A stretch of 64,000 nucleotides of DNA from Carettochelys insculpta (lineage: Eukaryota; Chordata; Testudines; Carettochelyidae): contig NC_134142.1 in assembly GCF_033958435.1 (NCBI RefSeq), positions 100,139,001 through 100,203,000 on the forward strand. The letters run 5' to 3'. The position numbers were made by a program, and so were the translations under genes. A model generated the notes under the pieces. That model was given only the letters and a program-made list of their open reading frames with translations, searched no databases and was not told where the DNA came from. This document shows positions 11,573-23,733 of this stretch, piece by piece (the stretch's first letter is position 1; every line of letters starts with the position of its first letter).

Positions 11573-14287
11573 TCACAACTGCAACTTGAGAGCATTGTTC
11601 CATGTTCTGACATCTGTGACCACCGTGAACAACCTCTCTCCAGCCTCTCTGAAATCTCCCTTTAGTAAATTGAAGTCTGTTATCAAATCCCCCCTCAGTC
11701 TTCTCTTCTGCAGACTAAACAGACCCAATTCCCTCAGCCTTTCTTCATAGGTCATATGCTCCAGCCCCCTAATTATTTTGGTCACCCTCCGCTGGACCCT
11801 CTCCTTCCTATAATTGGGGGCCCAGAACTGGACACAGTACTCCAGATGCGGCCTCACCAAAGCCAAATAAAGAGGAATAATCACTTCTCTGGATCTACTG
11901 GCAACGCTCCTCTTGATGCAACCTAATATGCCATTAGCCTTCCTGGTTACAATGGCACACTGTTGACTCATCTCCATCTTCTCATCCACTACAACTCCCA
12001 GGTCCTTTTCTGCAAAACTACTACCGAGCCAGTCGGACCCCAGCCTTTAACAATGCTTGGGATTCTTCCGGCCCAAGTGCAGGACTCTGCATTTGTCTTT
12101 ATTGAACCTCCTCAGATTTCTTGTGGCCCAGTCTTCCAATTTGTCTAAGTCACTCTGGACCCTATCCCTACCCTCCAGCGTATCTACCTCTCCCCCTTGC
12201 TTAGTGCATTCCACAAACTTGCTGAGGGTGCAATCCAACCCCTCATCCAGGTCATTGATAAATATGTTGAACAGAACTGGACCCAGAACTGAACCTTGGG
12301 GCACTCCACTAGAAACCGACTGCCATCCTGACATCGAGCCATTGATCACTACCCTCTGGGCCCGACCTTCTAGCCAGCTCTCTACCCACCTTACCATCCA
12401 TTTATCCAATCCACATTCCTTTAACTTGCTGACAAAAATATTGTGGGAGACCGTATCAAAAGCTTTGCTGAAGTCAAGATAAATCACATCCATTGATTAT
12501 CCACAAAGCCAGTTATCTCATCGTAGAAACCAATCTGATTGGTCAGGCATGACTTGCCCTTCATGAATCCATGCTGACTATTCCTGATCAATCTCCCCTC
12601 CTCCACGTGCCTCAAAACGACTTCCTTGAGGAGCCCCTCCATGATTTTTTTAGGGACTGATGTAAGACTGACCGGCCTATAGTTCCCTGGATCATCCTCC
12701 TTCCCTTTTTTTAAAGATAAGCACTACATCTGCCTTTTTCCAATCATCCAGGATCTCCTCTGATCTCCACGACTTTTCAAAGATAATGGCCAGGGGCTCG
12801 TGAACAACATATGCCAACTGCCTCAGAAGGATGAATTAGGTCCGGGCCCATGGATTTATGTAAGTTTAGCTTTTTTAGATAGCTCCTAACCTGTTCTTTC
12901 CCCACCAAAGGCTGTCCACCCTCACCCCACAGTGCATCACTTATCACATTAGTCTGGGAGCTGTCCTTGTCTGTGAAGACAGAGGTAAAGAAAGCATTAA
13001 ATACTTCATCTTCCTTATATCATCTGTCACTGGGTTACCTCCCTCATCCAGTAGGGGCCCCATGCCCTCTCTGATCACCTTCTTCTTGCTAGCATGCCTG
13101 TAGAAACTTTTCTTGTTATCCTTCACATTCCTTGCGAGTCACAATTCCAGTTGTGCTTTCGCCTTCCTGATAACTGCCCTGCATTCTCGAGCTATACATT
13201 TATATCTCTCCCTAGACATCTGTCCAAGTTTCCACTTTTTGTAATCTCCCTTTTTGTGCCTAAGTTTTCCAAGGATTTCCCCAGTAAGCTAGTCTGGTCT
13301 CCTACCATATTTACTTCTCTTGCTGCGCATCAGGATGGTTCTTTCTGCGCCTTCAATAGGGCCTCCTTAAAATACTGCCAGTTCTCCTGGACTCATTTTC
13401 CCTTCATGGTAGCATCCCAGAGGATTCTGCCCATCAGGTTCCTGAGGGAGTCAAAGTCTGCTTTCTGAAGTTCAAGGTGTGTAATTTACTGCACTCTTTC
13501 CTTCCTCTCATCAGGATCCTGACGTCTACCATCTCATGATCACTGCTTCCCAGGCTGTCACCCTCCTCTACCCTCCCTATTAGTTCCTCACTGTTTGTAA
13601 GCAGCAGATCGAGCTGCGCACAACCTCTGGTCAGGCCCTTCAGCACTTGTACCAAGAAATGATCCCCAACATTCTCCAGAACTTCCTGGACTGCTTGTGT
13701 ACCACTGTATTGATCTCCCAACAGATGTCAGGGTAATTAAAGTCCCCCATGATAACGAGAGCCTGCAATCCGGAAACTTCTCTCAGTTGTCCAAAAAAAG
13801 CCTCATCTACCTCATCATCCTGATTTGACGGCCTGTAGCAGACACCAACCACCACATCTCCAGTGTTGCCTAGACCACTAAGCTTGACCCATAGATTCTC
13901 AACGGGCTTTTATCCCTCTATGTAATGGAGATCGAAGCAATCACAGTGCTCTCTTACGTACAGTGCAACTCCTCCTCCTTTTCTCCCTTGTCTGTTCTTC
14001 CTGAACAGTTTATACCCTTTCATGACAGTGCTCCAATCATGCAAGTCATCCCACCAGGGCTCTGTTATACCAATCAAGTCATAGTTCTTGGACTGGGCCA
14101 GGGCTTCTAATTCTTCCTGCTTGTTACCCAGGCTTCTGGCATTGGTATACAAACATCTTAGATAACCAGTCGATCTCTCTGCCCTCTCTACTCGAACCAG
14201 GGGTACACTTTTGTTGTACATTCCTCTTTGCATTTCTTCCCAGCCTCCAAGCTCCTTTCTCCCCTCAGGGTTTTGGTCACTGTCCAC
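11573..14287 (-). pseudogene. CR1 ORF2 remnant: endonuclease plus reverse transcriptase
   Basis: ORF2 proteins nick DNA and copy the RNA at the insertion site. The endonuclease begins near 14287. Recognisable parts include LRCLYTNARSLGNKQEEL, LIGITEPWW, KGGGVALYVRE (about 13950-14190), then MGDFNYPDICW (about 13700-13760) and the SDH motif near 13540. The reverse transcriptase is best kept at 12493-12047, with YLDFSKAFDTV (motif A) and SGVPQGSVLGPVLFNIFIND. The usual FADD catalytic motif is replaced by FVEC at about 12217-12206, so both metal-binding aspartates are gone. The C-terminal part (11989-11573) has [15 protein letters not shown] and [14 protein letters not shown]. Several frame changes separate these blocks. 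Confidence 0.9.
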
Positions 14288-14356
14288 CAGCGAACCTAGT
14301 TTAAAGCCCTCCTCACTAAGTTCGCAAGCCTACTTGTGAAAATGCTCCTTCCTCTC

Positions 14357-14860
14357 TTAGATAGGTGAACCCCATCTCTTCCCAATAATCCTTGTGCCTG
14401 GAACAGTGTCCCATGATTGAAGAATCCAAAGCTGTCTCTGACACCAACTGCGTAACCATGCCTTTACTTTCTCAGTTTGATGATCCCTACCTAGCCCTTT
14501 CCCTTCAACAGGAAGGATGAACGAGAACACCACTTGCGCTCCAGATTCTTTGACCCTTCTTCCCAGTACCACATAATCCGCAGTAACATGCTCAAGGTCA
14601 TTCTTGGCTATATGTTTAGTTCCCACATGCAGAAGTAGGAAGGGGTAGTATTTTGAAAGCTTAAGCAGTTTTGTAAGGCTTTCATTCACATCCTGAATTC
14701 GAGCTCCTGATAAACAGCACACCTCACACGACTCCAGGTCCAGTCGGCAGATGGATGGTTCAGTCCCTCTTAGGTGGAGCAGAGCGATGGACGAGCTGAC
14801 TCCTCTGCAAGCAGCCAGCACAATATTGTAGCAGGGGAGGAGAGGGCTGAAGGTGGGCAA
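14357..14860 (-). pseudogene. CR1 ORF1 remnant, SGNH-esterase-like part
   Basis: An open frame of 167 codons with LLLHVGTKHIAKNDLEHV, then VKESGAQVVFSFILPVEGKG and VKAWLRSWCQRQLW. This matches the C-terminal SGNH hydrolase-like domain of CR1 ORF1 proteins, thought to help ribonucleoprotein assembly or membrane association. The usual GTND motif reads GTKH, so the copy has lost a conserved Asp. The N-terminal part of ORF1 is missing because of the 5' truncation. Confidence 0.75.
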
Positions 14861-14877
14861 AGAATGAGGGGACTTAC

Positions 14878-15639
14878 CATTCTGTTATTCCAGTGAGGGT
14901 AGTTGCCTTTCCTGACAGAGGAGAGAAGCAGTAACCAGCATACATCTCACTACTAACAGCAGCAGAAAATGTCTCCAGAAGGGTTAGGTGTCAAGACAAT
15001 CTAGGAAGAGAGCTAGAGAGCAGGCAATTGGAGAGGGGGCCAATCTCTCTGTGTTGAGCCTCAACACATGGCCCAATGGGAGAAGCAGCAAGGTCCCCAG
15101 AATGCAAGCAAGGGAAATAAAATGAGTGAGAAAAAGAGATATCACCCTAGAGTTTGGCTAGAATTAAAGGAAGGAGAGAGGGATGTGCAGAGAAAGGGAG
15201 CCAGAGACTCGTGTGACTAGAGAGTCAGCAGAGGCAGACAGAGGCAAAGGATTACAGGTATGAGAATACAGGGACAGGCAAAATACAACCGCAGATTGGA
15301 GCTGGCATGTGATACTGCCGGATCCCAGTACACCACCAGCCCACAACCCAGCAAGTGCCTCATGCAGGCTCCCTGGCTGCCACACCCCCACATGCCACTG
15401 AAAGCAGCCAGCTGCAGGGACCACGTGAGTCCCTGCACACCACATGTCTGGGGGGCGGGGTTCACCTGTTGCCCCCACCCACAGCACAATCTCAGTTCCC
15501 ACTGGCCAGAGATGCATATGGTCCCCATAGGCAGCCACTTTGAGCAACGTGCAGGGGTGTGGAAGGCAGGGAGTCTGCCTGAGGGTCCTGCTGGGATTTT
15601 AGGTAAGAACCTCCTGGCCAGAGACTACACCTGTCACCC
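14878..15639. other. anonymous purine-rich then GC-rich DNA
   Basis: No supported gene. The 15260-15600 part is GC-rich and open in several frames on both strands, but no frame shows a conserved domain. It may be an unrecognised dispersed repeat. Confidence 0.45.
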
Positions 15640-15965
15640 AACCCTTTCCACACTACAGCTCCCTGCATCAGGTCACAACCCAAACCCTCGGCAAGACCTC
15701 CTGTACCTGGTCACAACCCCCTCTCAGGTTCTGCATCCCCTCCTATACTCCTTCCCCAGGTCAGAATCATCATCATCATCTACTCCAAAATCCCCTTCCA
15801 GAACTTGCATCCCTCCTGCACCCCAACTCCCTATCCCAGGTCACTAGCCCCTCCTTCATCCAAATTCCATCCCAGGTCCCACACCCCCACCTGTACCCCA
15901 ACCCCCTACCACAACCTCCCTTCTGCACCCCATCTCCACACCAAACCCTACACCACCTCTAGTAA
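15640..15965 (+). repeat. degenerate C-rich minisatellite-like tract
   Basis: The words CACCCCAACTCCCTA, CCCAGGTCA and CTGCACCCC recur with variable spacing across about 300 bp, including an (ATC)4 run near 15769. This looks like a decayed tandem or low-complexity repeat. The reading frame through it is not a gene. Confidence 0.5.
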
Positions 15966-17439
15966 TATCTCAGAAGAGTGCAGCCCTTGAACCTCAAATG
16001 ACTGGAGTGCCCCCCCATGCAAAATTATTGCCCACCCTGATACAGGACACAAAGTGGGTAGACAAGTAGTAAGATGGTAACAGCAAGACCAAGGGGAATG
16101 AACAATAAAGGAGTAAACATGAGAGCAACAGTGAATGTCTTTTACTTCTGCTGCACGAGAGAAAGGTGGTGGTAGCCCAAAGCTTACATTGTCTACAATT
16201 CCCATTTTAAATAGGAATGGATCTCTCCTTCAGGAAGGACCAGGCAAGTAAGACCTAACAATGTTGGTGTCCCATAGAATTATCCTTCTGGCCCTCAGCA
16301 TGACCTGAGAGCAGCCTGGTACTCTGGAGAAAGTCTAGAGGTAAAATTCAATGCTGCAGATAAACACAGAGAAAGCGGTAGTGTGAAAAGAAGGGACAGT
16401 AACACCTCCCACCTCCCTCCCTCCCAGAACTCACACATGCATGTATGCACACAAACTGCAATACCTGCTGATCCAAAAACAATGTACAGATTTTATTGCC
16501 AATGCCACCTCCTACCATTAGCTCATATACCTGGATAAGACGAATCCCCATCAAGATGATCCTGATGCTTTCACGAGTTTTTTTCCCCTCAATTCTATAT
16601 TGATTTATACTCTGGTTTGGGGATTTACAGCATATGTCCTCTATACATGTGCTTCCCTTTATTTCATTTCCTTGCCCCCCTTAACCTGAGATTCTGTTTC
16701 ATCCTATGTATATAGTACAATTCTGTGACTTCCAGACTGCACTAAAGCAATGCCTTCTTTCTCCTTTTAGTCTTTTTCCTCCTTTTCATTTGTGGGAGGG
16801 AGGGGTCCTGCACATTCTGCTAAAGAACCCTAAACCTTTTTTCATGCTTCACAAAATCCATATATAAGGCCACCAGTCAAAAGCACCCCTTCTGCTTTAA
16901 CTACTGTATTGTCAGTTGCATCAGTGCATCAAGTTGTCTGGAAAATATGCTAACCTATTGACTAGCCAAATTGTCTGTCTGTGTCCTGTATTAGCACCAT
17001 AAAATGAGCACATGTGCAATAAGTACAATATGGCGTTTGTCTGAAATGCGACAGAAAAGGAACAAATATAAATAGATCAGAGACGGGGATGGACTGAAGC
17101 ATGCTGTGTTCTGCTTATATCCATCTAATGATGCTAGTCTGCATTGTTTACAGCTGCTCCCAGGCTGTCCTAATCTACATAGGAGCTAGGAGTGGGTTAA
17201 AAACGGCCCCTGGGTGTAAGTGCCACAATCAACTATACTCAGCAGCAGTTGAAAATCTGGATAACTTAACATAAATTAAGTTCATACTAATGATAAGCTT
17301 CTCTTTTTCTAATTTTTTCTCCAATTAAAAGCAATAGTTTTTTTCCCCTCCCAAACTCCCACTCCTGATTTTAATATGCTTTTAAATTTGTAGTTCACGT
17401 TTTTGCTGTCTCCAGCCCCTTGGAACAGTAAATGAGTCT
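15966..17439. other. anonymous AT-rich DNA, no gene seen
   Basis: No coding signal or clear transposon ends could be supported. Confidence 0.5.
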
Positions 17440-18246
17440 AAGCCAATTTCACAGAAATTTGGAGGAATGAGGATGACCAATGGAACACAGTAATATCAGG
17501 ATACAAAAAATATCAGAAGGACAGAACAGGTTGTGCTGGTGGTAGAATGGCACTATATGTGAAAGAAAACAGTCAAATGAAGTAAAAATCTTAAAAAAAA
17601 AAACACCTCTGCCACAGAATCTCTATGGATAATAATTCAATGGTCTAATAAGAATATAGGAGTAGAAATATATTACTGACTTCCTGACCAGGTCGTGACT
17701 GTGAAAGATATTAAAGAGGCTATTAAAATAAAAGCTCGATGACAATGGGGGATTTCAACTATGCCCACACTGACTGGGTACATGTCACCTCAGGACAATA
17801 TTCAGAGAAACTTACCTGACACCTTAAATTACTGCTTCTTGGAGCAGCTAGTACTTCATGCCAGAGGAGAAGAGGCAATTCCTGAGTTAGTCCCAAATGG
17901 AACACAAGCTCAGGTCAAAGAGGTGACTATAGCTGAACCACTTTATAATGGTGACTGTAACAAACTTAAATTTAACATCCCTGTACTGGGGAAATCACAA
18001 CAGCAACCCAATGCTGTAGCATTTCATTCAGAAAGGGGAACTACACAAAAATTAGGAAGTTAGTTCAACAGAAATTGAAAGGCATAGTGCCAAAAGTGAA
18101 ATCCCTACAAATTGCATGGAAAATTTTTACAGGCACCAAAATAGAGGCTCAACTTAAATGTATACCCCAAATAAAAAAAATAGTAAAAGAACATAAAAGT
18201 GCCACCATGGCTAAACAACTGAGTAAAAGAAGCAGTGATACACAAA

Positions 18247-18631
18247 GGCTGTGTCTACATTACCCTCCTTCTTCCAAAGGGGTATGGTAATCAGCCTAAG
18301 CAGACAATACGAATGAAGTGCTGCAATGAATATGCAGCACATCATTAGGTTAATTCTCCCTGCAACAACTTTGAAGTTACAAACTTCAAAGTGCAGGCAT
18401 GCCATCTAGCCGCAGGCACTTCCAAGTGCCCAAAATTTGGGAGAGTAAGGGCACTTCAAAGTGCCCATGGCTAGAGGTATGCTGGTGCTTCAAAGTTTGC
18501 AACTTCAAAGTTGTCATGGGGCAAACTAGCCTAATGAGGTGCTGCACAGCATCACAGCAGTTCTTTAGTATTCTCTGCTCAGGCTGATTACCATGCCCCC
18601 TTTGAAGAAGGGGGCTGGTGTAGACATAGAC
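18247..18631. mobile_element. old MITE inserted in the L3-like LINE
   Basis: Ends are GGCTGTGTCTACATTA and, reverse complemented, GTCTATGTCTACACCAG, flanked by AAA on both sides. Inside are inverted segments around ACTTTGAAGT, ACTTCAAAGTGC and the paired arms ATTACCATGCCCC/GGGGTATGGTAAT. The repeated TTTGAA/TTCAAA words look like CpG-decayed TTCGAA, the word still intact in younger relatives here. No coding capacity. Confidence 0.8.
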
Positions 18632-20104
18632 AAAGAGTATCCTATAAAATGTGGAAGATAAATCCCAGTGAGTTAAAAACAAACACACAAATCCTGGCAA
18701 ACAAAGTGTAAAAAGTACAATTAAGACGGCCAAAAATAATTTAAAGAACAACTAGCTTAAAAAAAAAACCTACCTAAAAAACGGTAAGTACAACTGAAGC
18801 AGGAATATAATCACTGGACAATCAAGAGGCTAAAGAAGCACTCAAGGACAAGGTCATGGTCGAGAAACTTAGTAAATTGTTTGCATCAGTCTTCATGGCT
18901 AAACATGAGGGAGATTCCCACACTTGAGCCATTTTTTTTTAAGTGGCAAATCAGGAGCTGTCCCAGATTGAGATGTCAGAGGTGGTTTTGGAACAAACTG
19001 CTACTAAGCAGCAATAAATTACCAGGACCAGATGGTATTCACGGAAGAGTTCTGAAGGAATCCAAATGTCATATTGTAGAACTACTAACCTTAGCATGTC
19101 ATCTATCATTTAAGTTAGTTTCCCACATGACTGGAGGATGCCTAATGTGATGCCAATTTAAAAAAAAAAAAAAGGCTCCAGAAAGGATCCTGACAATTAT
19201 AAAACCAGTAAGCAATATCAGGAGAACTGGTTGAAACTATAGTAAAGAAAAAAATTGTCAGACATATAGATGATCATAATTTGTTCGGGAAGAGTCAATG
19301 TTGTTTTTGCCTCAAGCTACTAGAATTCTTTCAGGGGGGTCAACAAGCACATGGACAAGAGGGATCCAATTGACACACAGTGTATTTAGATATCCCTCTC
19401 CAAAAGGTTCTTAAGCAAAATAAGCATAATGGGAATGTCCTCATATGGACTGGTAACTTGTTAAAACATAGAAAACAAAGGGCAAGAATAAAGTTGGTTT
19501 TCAGAATGTAGACGTGTAAATAGTGGTGTCCCCTAGCGGTCTGAACTGGGACCAGTCCTATTCAACATATTCATACAGGGTCTGGAAAAAGGCATAAACT
19601 ATTCAAGATAAGCAAATCCCAAATAGACTGCAAAAAGCTACCAGAGGATCTCACAAAACTGGGTGACAGGGTACCAAAATAGCAAATGAAATTTAATGTT
19701 GATAAATGCAAAGTAATGCATATAGGAAAACATAATCCCACCTATAATGATGGCATCTAAATTCGCCGTTACCACTCAACAGCAAGATCTCAGTCATTCT
19801 AGACTGTTCAGTGAAAACATTCATTCATTATTCAGCGGTAGTCACAAAAAAAGTGTGCTGATTTATGATTAATCCATCATACGCCCACATCTTGAATACT
19901 ACATTCAGATGTGATGGCCTCATCTAAAAAAATTGTAATTGGAAAAGATTTAGAAAAGGGCAACAAAATAATTAGAGGTATGGAAGAGCTGTCACATGAG
20001 GAGAAGTTAGTAAGATGAGTACATTTCAGCTTTGAAAGGAGATAATGATCGAAGGATATGACAGAGGTGTGTAAAATCATGACTGGTGTGGAGAAAGTAA
20101 GAAA

Positions 20105-20187
20105 GTATCAGAGGGGTAGCCATGTTAGTCTGCATCCGCAAAAAACAATTAGAAGTCCTATAAGGTGCCACAGGACTTCTCATTGTT
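20105..20187 (+). mobile_element. tRNA-derived turtle SINE head with inverted arm
   Basis: The sequence starts GTATCAGAGGGGTAGCC and continues GTTAGTCTGCATCC, the RNA polymerase III promoter head of the cryptodiran turtle SINE. It then folds back: AACAATTAGAAGTCCT (20144-20159) is answered by AGGACTTCTCATTGTT (20172-20187). The normal SINE tail is missing. It lies inside the L3-like LINE and is therefore younger than that copy. Confidence 0.85.
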
Positions 20188-20561
20188 AATAAAGGAGCAT
20201 TATTTATTCATTCCCATAACACAAGAACTAGGAGTCACCAATGCAAGTAACAAGCAGCAGGTTTAAAATCAAGTATTTTTTCCACACAATGCACATTCAA
20301 CCTACGGAACTCCTTGCCAGAGGATACTGTGAAGGTCAAAACTGTACCATGGTTCAAAAAAAGAGCCAGAGAAATTCAGGGAGAATAGGTCCATCAATGG
20401 CTATTAACCAGGATGGTGTCCCGATTCACTGTTTGCCAGAAGCTAGGAACAGGCAATAGGTGATGATTACATGTTTTGTTCATTCTTCTACGTCACTTTA
20501 TTGAATTCAATAAAAGCAAAGAAAAAAAATAATGTGAAATGGGTATGGTACGCTGAACTCC

Positions 20562-21612
20562 TGTAGCCAGACAAAAGTCTCCCCCTTACAAGCCAGCTTG
20601 CTCGCTGCCCCCCCCTCCCAACTGAGGTGCCTCACAAGCACACAGGGCACGGAAATAGCTGCTGACAGCACAGTCTTTGATGTCTCTCATTGAGGCCCAG
20701 ATGTGCTAGCTCATCGTGATCCTGAGAAACAGAAAGTACAGATAAAAGGCTAACAGGCCAAACTGTCAACAAGGGGGGGACCTCAGGAAATCACCCCAGC
20801 TGGCATTGATGGATTCGATGCACACACACATACCATCCCAGAAGAGGAAATCTCCGCCCCTGCAAAAGAATGTCCTGTACTCCCAAATTGCTTATCTCCT
20901 GTCTTACAAGTGCAAATTAAGCAAGAATTGCCCTTGTAAAAACTGGCGTCACAAAAGACAGACCAGTACGATCTGGCACCATAGATAAGAAAAAGAATAC
21001 GTAACCTAAGGGGGTATAAAGGTGGGCCCAGCAGAACTCCAACTACCTGCTGGTCGGGTCAGGTGATTGCCTCCCGAGGTCCGCAACTGGGGACGCCCAA
21101 CCTCGTATTGGTCTTTCCGCGGAATTGAGTGACCGATCCGGCTTGGCTACGCTCGTATTGAGAGACGCAAGGAGGGTAAGATATACCCATGCAAGGTCTC
21201 CTTTTTTCGGTGTGCACAGTTAAAGACTTAGAGCTCTGTAACTAGATGTTGTTGTACCAAGATATCATTGTGTTAGATGGTAACAGATATCTTTGTATTG
21301 GATTGTAACGTAACCTGTTAACACCTGTACTCTGCTAGCATATAAGAAGTAGACAATAGCCTTTTGTAACTGCATGCTTATAACTGTAGCTTAAACAAAT
21401 TTGTAACTAGTTAAGATCTAAGCCTGACTGCTGTTACTCTTTGTCACTGCAACACTGGCCGGCACAATAAAAAGAACTTTAACCATTTGGTTACCACAGC
21501 CTGGCCATAGGTGAGAGTGCTAGGAGCTCCCTCCTCTAACAGTAAAAAAAAGCTGGGTTGTTTAGGACCCAGGGGAATACCTCACCGCACATTACCCGGC
21601 CACCGGCTAACA
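20562..21612 (+). mobile_element. solo LTR, about 1.05 kb, of an endogenous retrovirus
   Basis: A promoter-like block with TATAAA at 21015-21020 is followed after about 450 bp by AATAAA at 21466-21471, the U3-R-U5 order of an LTR on +. Proposed ends are TGTAGCCAG and CCGGCTAACA, flanked by ACTCC and ACTGC, a 5-bp duplication with one mismatch. The ends are my best choice rather than certain. No internal viral reading frame follows. The sequence is less CpG-decayed than its surroundings, hinting at a younger insertion. Confidence 0.6.
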
Positions 21613-22726
21613 ACTGCCCCTGAAAATCCTGACTTTTCTGGGAACAATGAAACTGAAGTTAAAAAAGACCAAGTCTCATCCAGCTGATGAAAGATAATTC
21701 CCCAACAGCGTCCCTCAAGTGATCTCCCAAACTGGATTTAAATAAGTTAAATGATCTCCTTTTGGAGATCTAAGCACAATGAAACTTCTTCCCGACAATC
21801 AGTCTATTTTCTTTTTTCTCCAGAACTTTCCATCAATCATTGTTTCATCTGCACTTTGATTCCCCTCCCAACATAATTACTCTACATTCAGATTCTGCAC
21901 ACCAATTCTTTGGTAGGTCTCCCTGAGTAGAGACAGCAGTCTCAGTCTGACCTTGGAAATTCATATAAAAAGGTCCAGTTTAACAGCACATACCTCGACT
22001 TTTGAAGTACTATAAAGGATATTAACTCTACAGAAATATCAAAATCAGAGGGTTTGAGTTGCTCTGCGGTTTGCATAGTGGTTTAAAGATCTAATCAAAG
22101 GAAAGCTGATGTGAAGCTCTGATAATCATAATTATGTAATCTTGTAATTTGCTGCTACCTGCAAATTCTGGGTCATGCAAATCCTTTTGCTGTTTTCCAA
22201 CTAGGCTAAAAAAGTATCCAAAAATACATTCATCTAATCATAGAATCCTACCTTAAAGCTGACATGACCAGAAACATTAGGGAAACATATTCTCTTTTGG
22301 ATGGCAGGGCCCTATTGTTTACTTATAAAGTTAATGTGGAACTCATGAGGTTAACTGGTAAGTTCATAGGCCAGACCTTCAACTGATGTAAATCACTGTA
22401 GCTCCAGTACAGGCAATAAAGCATCACGGATTTACACCATTTGAAGATCTGGCAAATATGTATTTATTCAATTAACACCCAACTGCTTCCAAGTTAGCAG
22501 GTGCCAGTACCCAATCAGAGATCCACATGCACTCACCCAGTTGCAAGATCAGGGCTTATTATAATTCCAAAAACAAAATGACCCCCATCCAGCTCCTGTA
22601 CACACATGTAATTAAATGGAATTAAAAGGACAGCAATTTTTGAAATAATGAAGAAATCATCAAAAGGCAGCCAACCACATGAAAACAAACATATATATTA
22701 GACCCAAATCCTGCCATCTTTATTCA
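21613..22726. other. anonymous AT-rich DNA
   Basis: No gene seen. About 22380-22460 carries a 'gatttacaccatttgaagatctggc' type dispersed fragment, a short old repeat common in sauropsid introns. Confidence 0.5.
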
Positions 22727-22997
22727 GGACTTGTTTATGCGACACAGTGGACAAAGCTGCAGTGATCAACATACAGGCCATTGATTTACCATGTCTGCAA
22801 CAGATCTGATAAACTGATCTCACCACTCTTGTTGATGGTGATACTGCACCAACACAAGCAGAGTAGCTGGTATGAACGGGAGAGCAGGTCCAGCTGACCT
22901 TACCACACACAAGATGCCATGGTGAGTATATTGACTTCAGCTACACTGTTTGCTTAGCTGAAGTTAATTAATGGCACCAGAAAATGCAGACAAAGCC
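22727..22997. mobile_element. short MITE-like element
   Basis: Ends GGACTTGTTTATGC and, reverse complemented, GGCTTTGTCTGCAT form imperfect inverted repeats related to the GGCTTGTCTACAC type. Flanks are TCA and TTA, compatible with a decayed 3-bp duplication. Family assignment is tentative. Confidence 0.5.
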
Positions 22998-23278
22998 TTA
23001 GTCAATGGGAATTTTGTCTGAATAATGCAAGTTAGATATTGCAGGTAAACAACACCATTAAGAGAATATACAACATACTGAAGTCCCAAATCCTGAGGCC
23101 CCATTAGTACATTGAGATTGTTTCACACACAAATATTAAAGCATCAAACCCTCCAGTATTGCTGATATGGCCAATAAATGATGTAAAATAAATCATTATT
23201 CAACAATGGAGAAATATCTAGCTTCTGAGGAGGAAAAAAAATGGAACACATTCCTTATTGGATTTCTGTTAGGCATAG

Positions 23279-23723
23279 GTGACCATCTGCCCCATTGGGC
23301 GGGACGGTCCCATATTGGGGATGCCAAAAAGGCATCCCAACTTATTTTTTTCCAAAGGGACTCACTGTCCCATATTTGGGCCATTCACTTTTTCTGCCAG
23401 CAACTGCGCAGGCACAGCTGCTGTTGGGAGTCACTTCCCTGAGCCTTCATTTCCCTGAAGCAGGGGGAGTGTGGACAGCTGCCACTTCCCCAGGGCTCCC
23501 AGGGAGCACCAGCGGCTACTGCTTCCCCAGGGTGCCAGAAGATCACTGGTGGCCACCACTTCCCAGTGGCTCCTGGGAAGCACCAGGGGCCGCCGCTTCC
23601 CCAGGGCTCCAGGGCAGGGTTGGGAACAGCCACCTCCTCACCAGCTCCCCAGCACTTGGAGGAGCCACCCCTGCCCCTCCCCTCCCCATCCCCTGTTTGG
23701 GACAGGGGGATATGGTCCCCTGC
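23279..23723. mobile_element. GGTGACCAT-type element flanked by a 10-bp direct repeat
   Basis: The left end reads GGTGACCATCTGCCCC and the right end, reverse complemented, GGGGACCATATCCCCC. The element is flanked by TTAGGCATAG at 23269-23278 and 23724-23733, a perfect 10-bp direct repeat. The interior is GC-rich with repeated CTTCCCCAGGG words and is open in several frames, but I see no domain. The insert at 28617-29236 has similar ends. Confidence 0.68.
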
Positions 23724-23733
23724 TTAGGCATAG

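Larger units (their letters stand above)
11337..14877 (-). mobile_element. CR1 LINE, 5'-truncated, 3.5 kb
   Basis: A long CR1 retrotransposon read on the - strand. The 3' end is the start of the interval: TCATAGAATCATAGAAACA is the reverse complement of the ATTCTATGA-type tail by which CR1 elements end. Going upstream come the C-terminal ORF2 region, reverse transcriptase, the APE-like endonuclease and an ORF1 remnant. Multiple stops and frameshifts make it inactive. The 5' boundary near 14877 is approximate, judged from where ORF1-like sequence stops. Full CR1 elements are usually 4.5 kb or longer, so this is truncated. Confidence 0.93.
17440..20510 (+). mobile_element. L3-like (CR1 group) LINE, heavily decayed and interrupted
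   Basis: An old ORF2 can be followed on + through many stops. Endonuclease pieces are GRMALYVKE (about 17545-17570) and MGDFNYAHTDWV (about 17745). Reverse transcriptase pieces are GPDGIHGRVLKE (about 19026-19062) and LGPVLFNIFI near 19550. A C-terminal part near 19930-20100 corresponds to the KDLEK...GVEK region, and the end is AINQDGVPI...PEARNRQ with the stop at about 20459. The tail TGATGATTACATGTTTTGTTC is typical of L3-like 3' ends. A MITE (18247-18631) interrupts it between KRSSDT and VSYKMWKINPSELK, and a SINE piece (20105-20187) interrupts it near the 3' end. Boundaries are approximate. Confidence 0.82.

Noticed and set aside
16348..16554. Possible small exon on -
   Set aside because: No splice context or similarity to a known family; length is within chance expectation.
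20105..20187. Possible tRNA gene (tRNA-like promoter words)
   Set aside because: The sequence matches a SINE head, no cloverleaf can be completed, and the 3' half folds back as an inverted copy.
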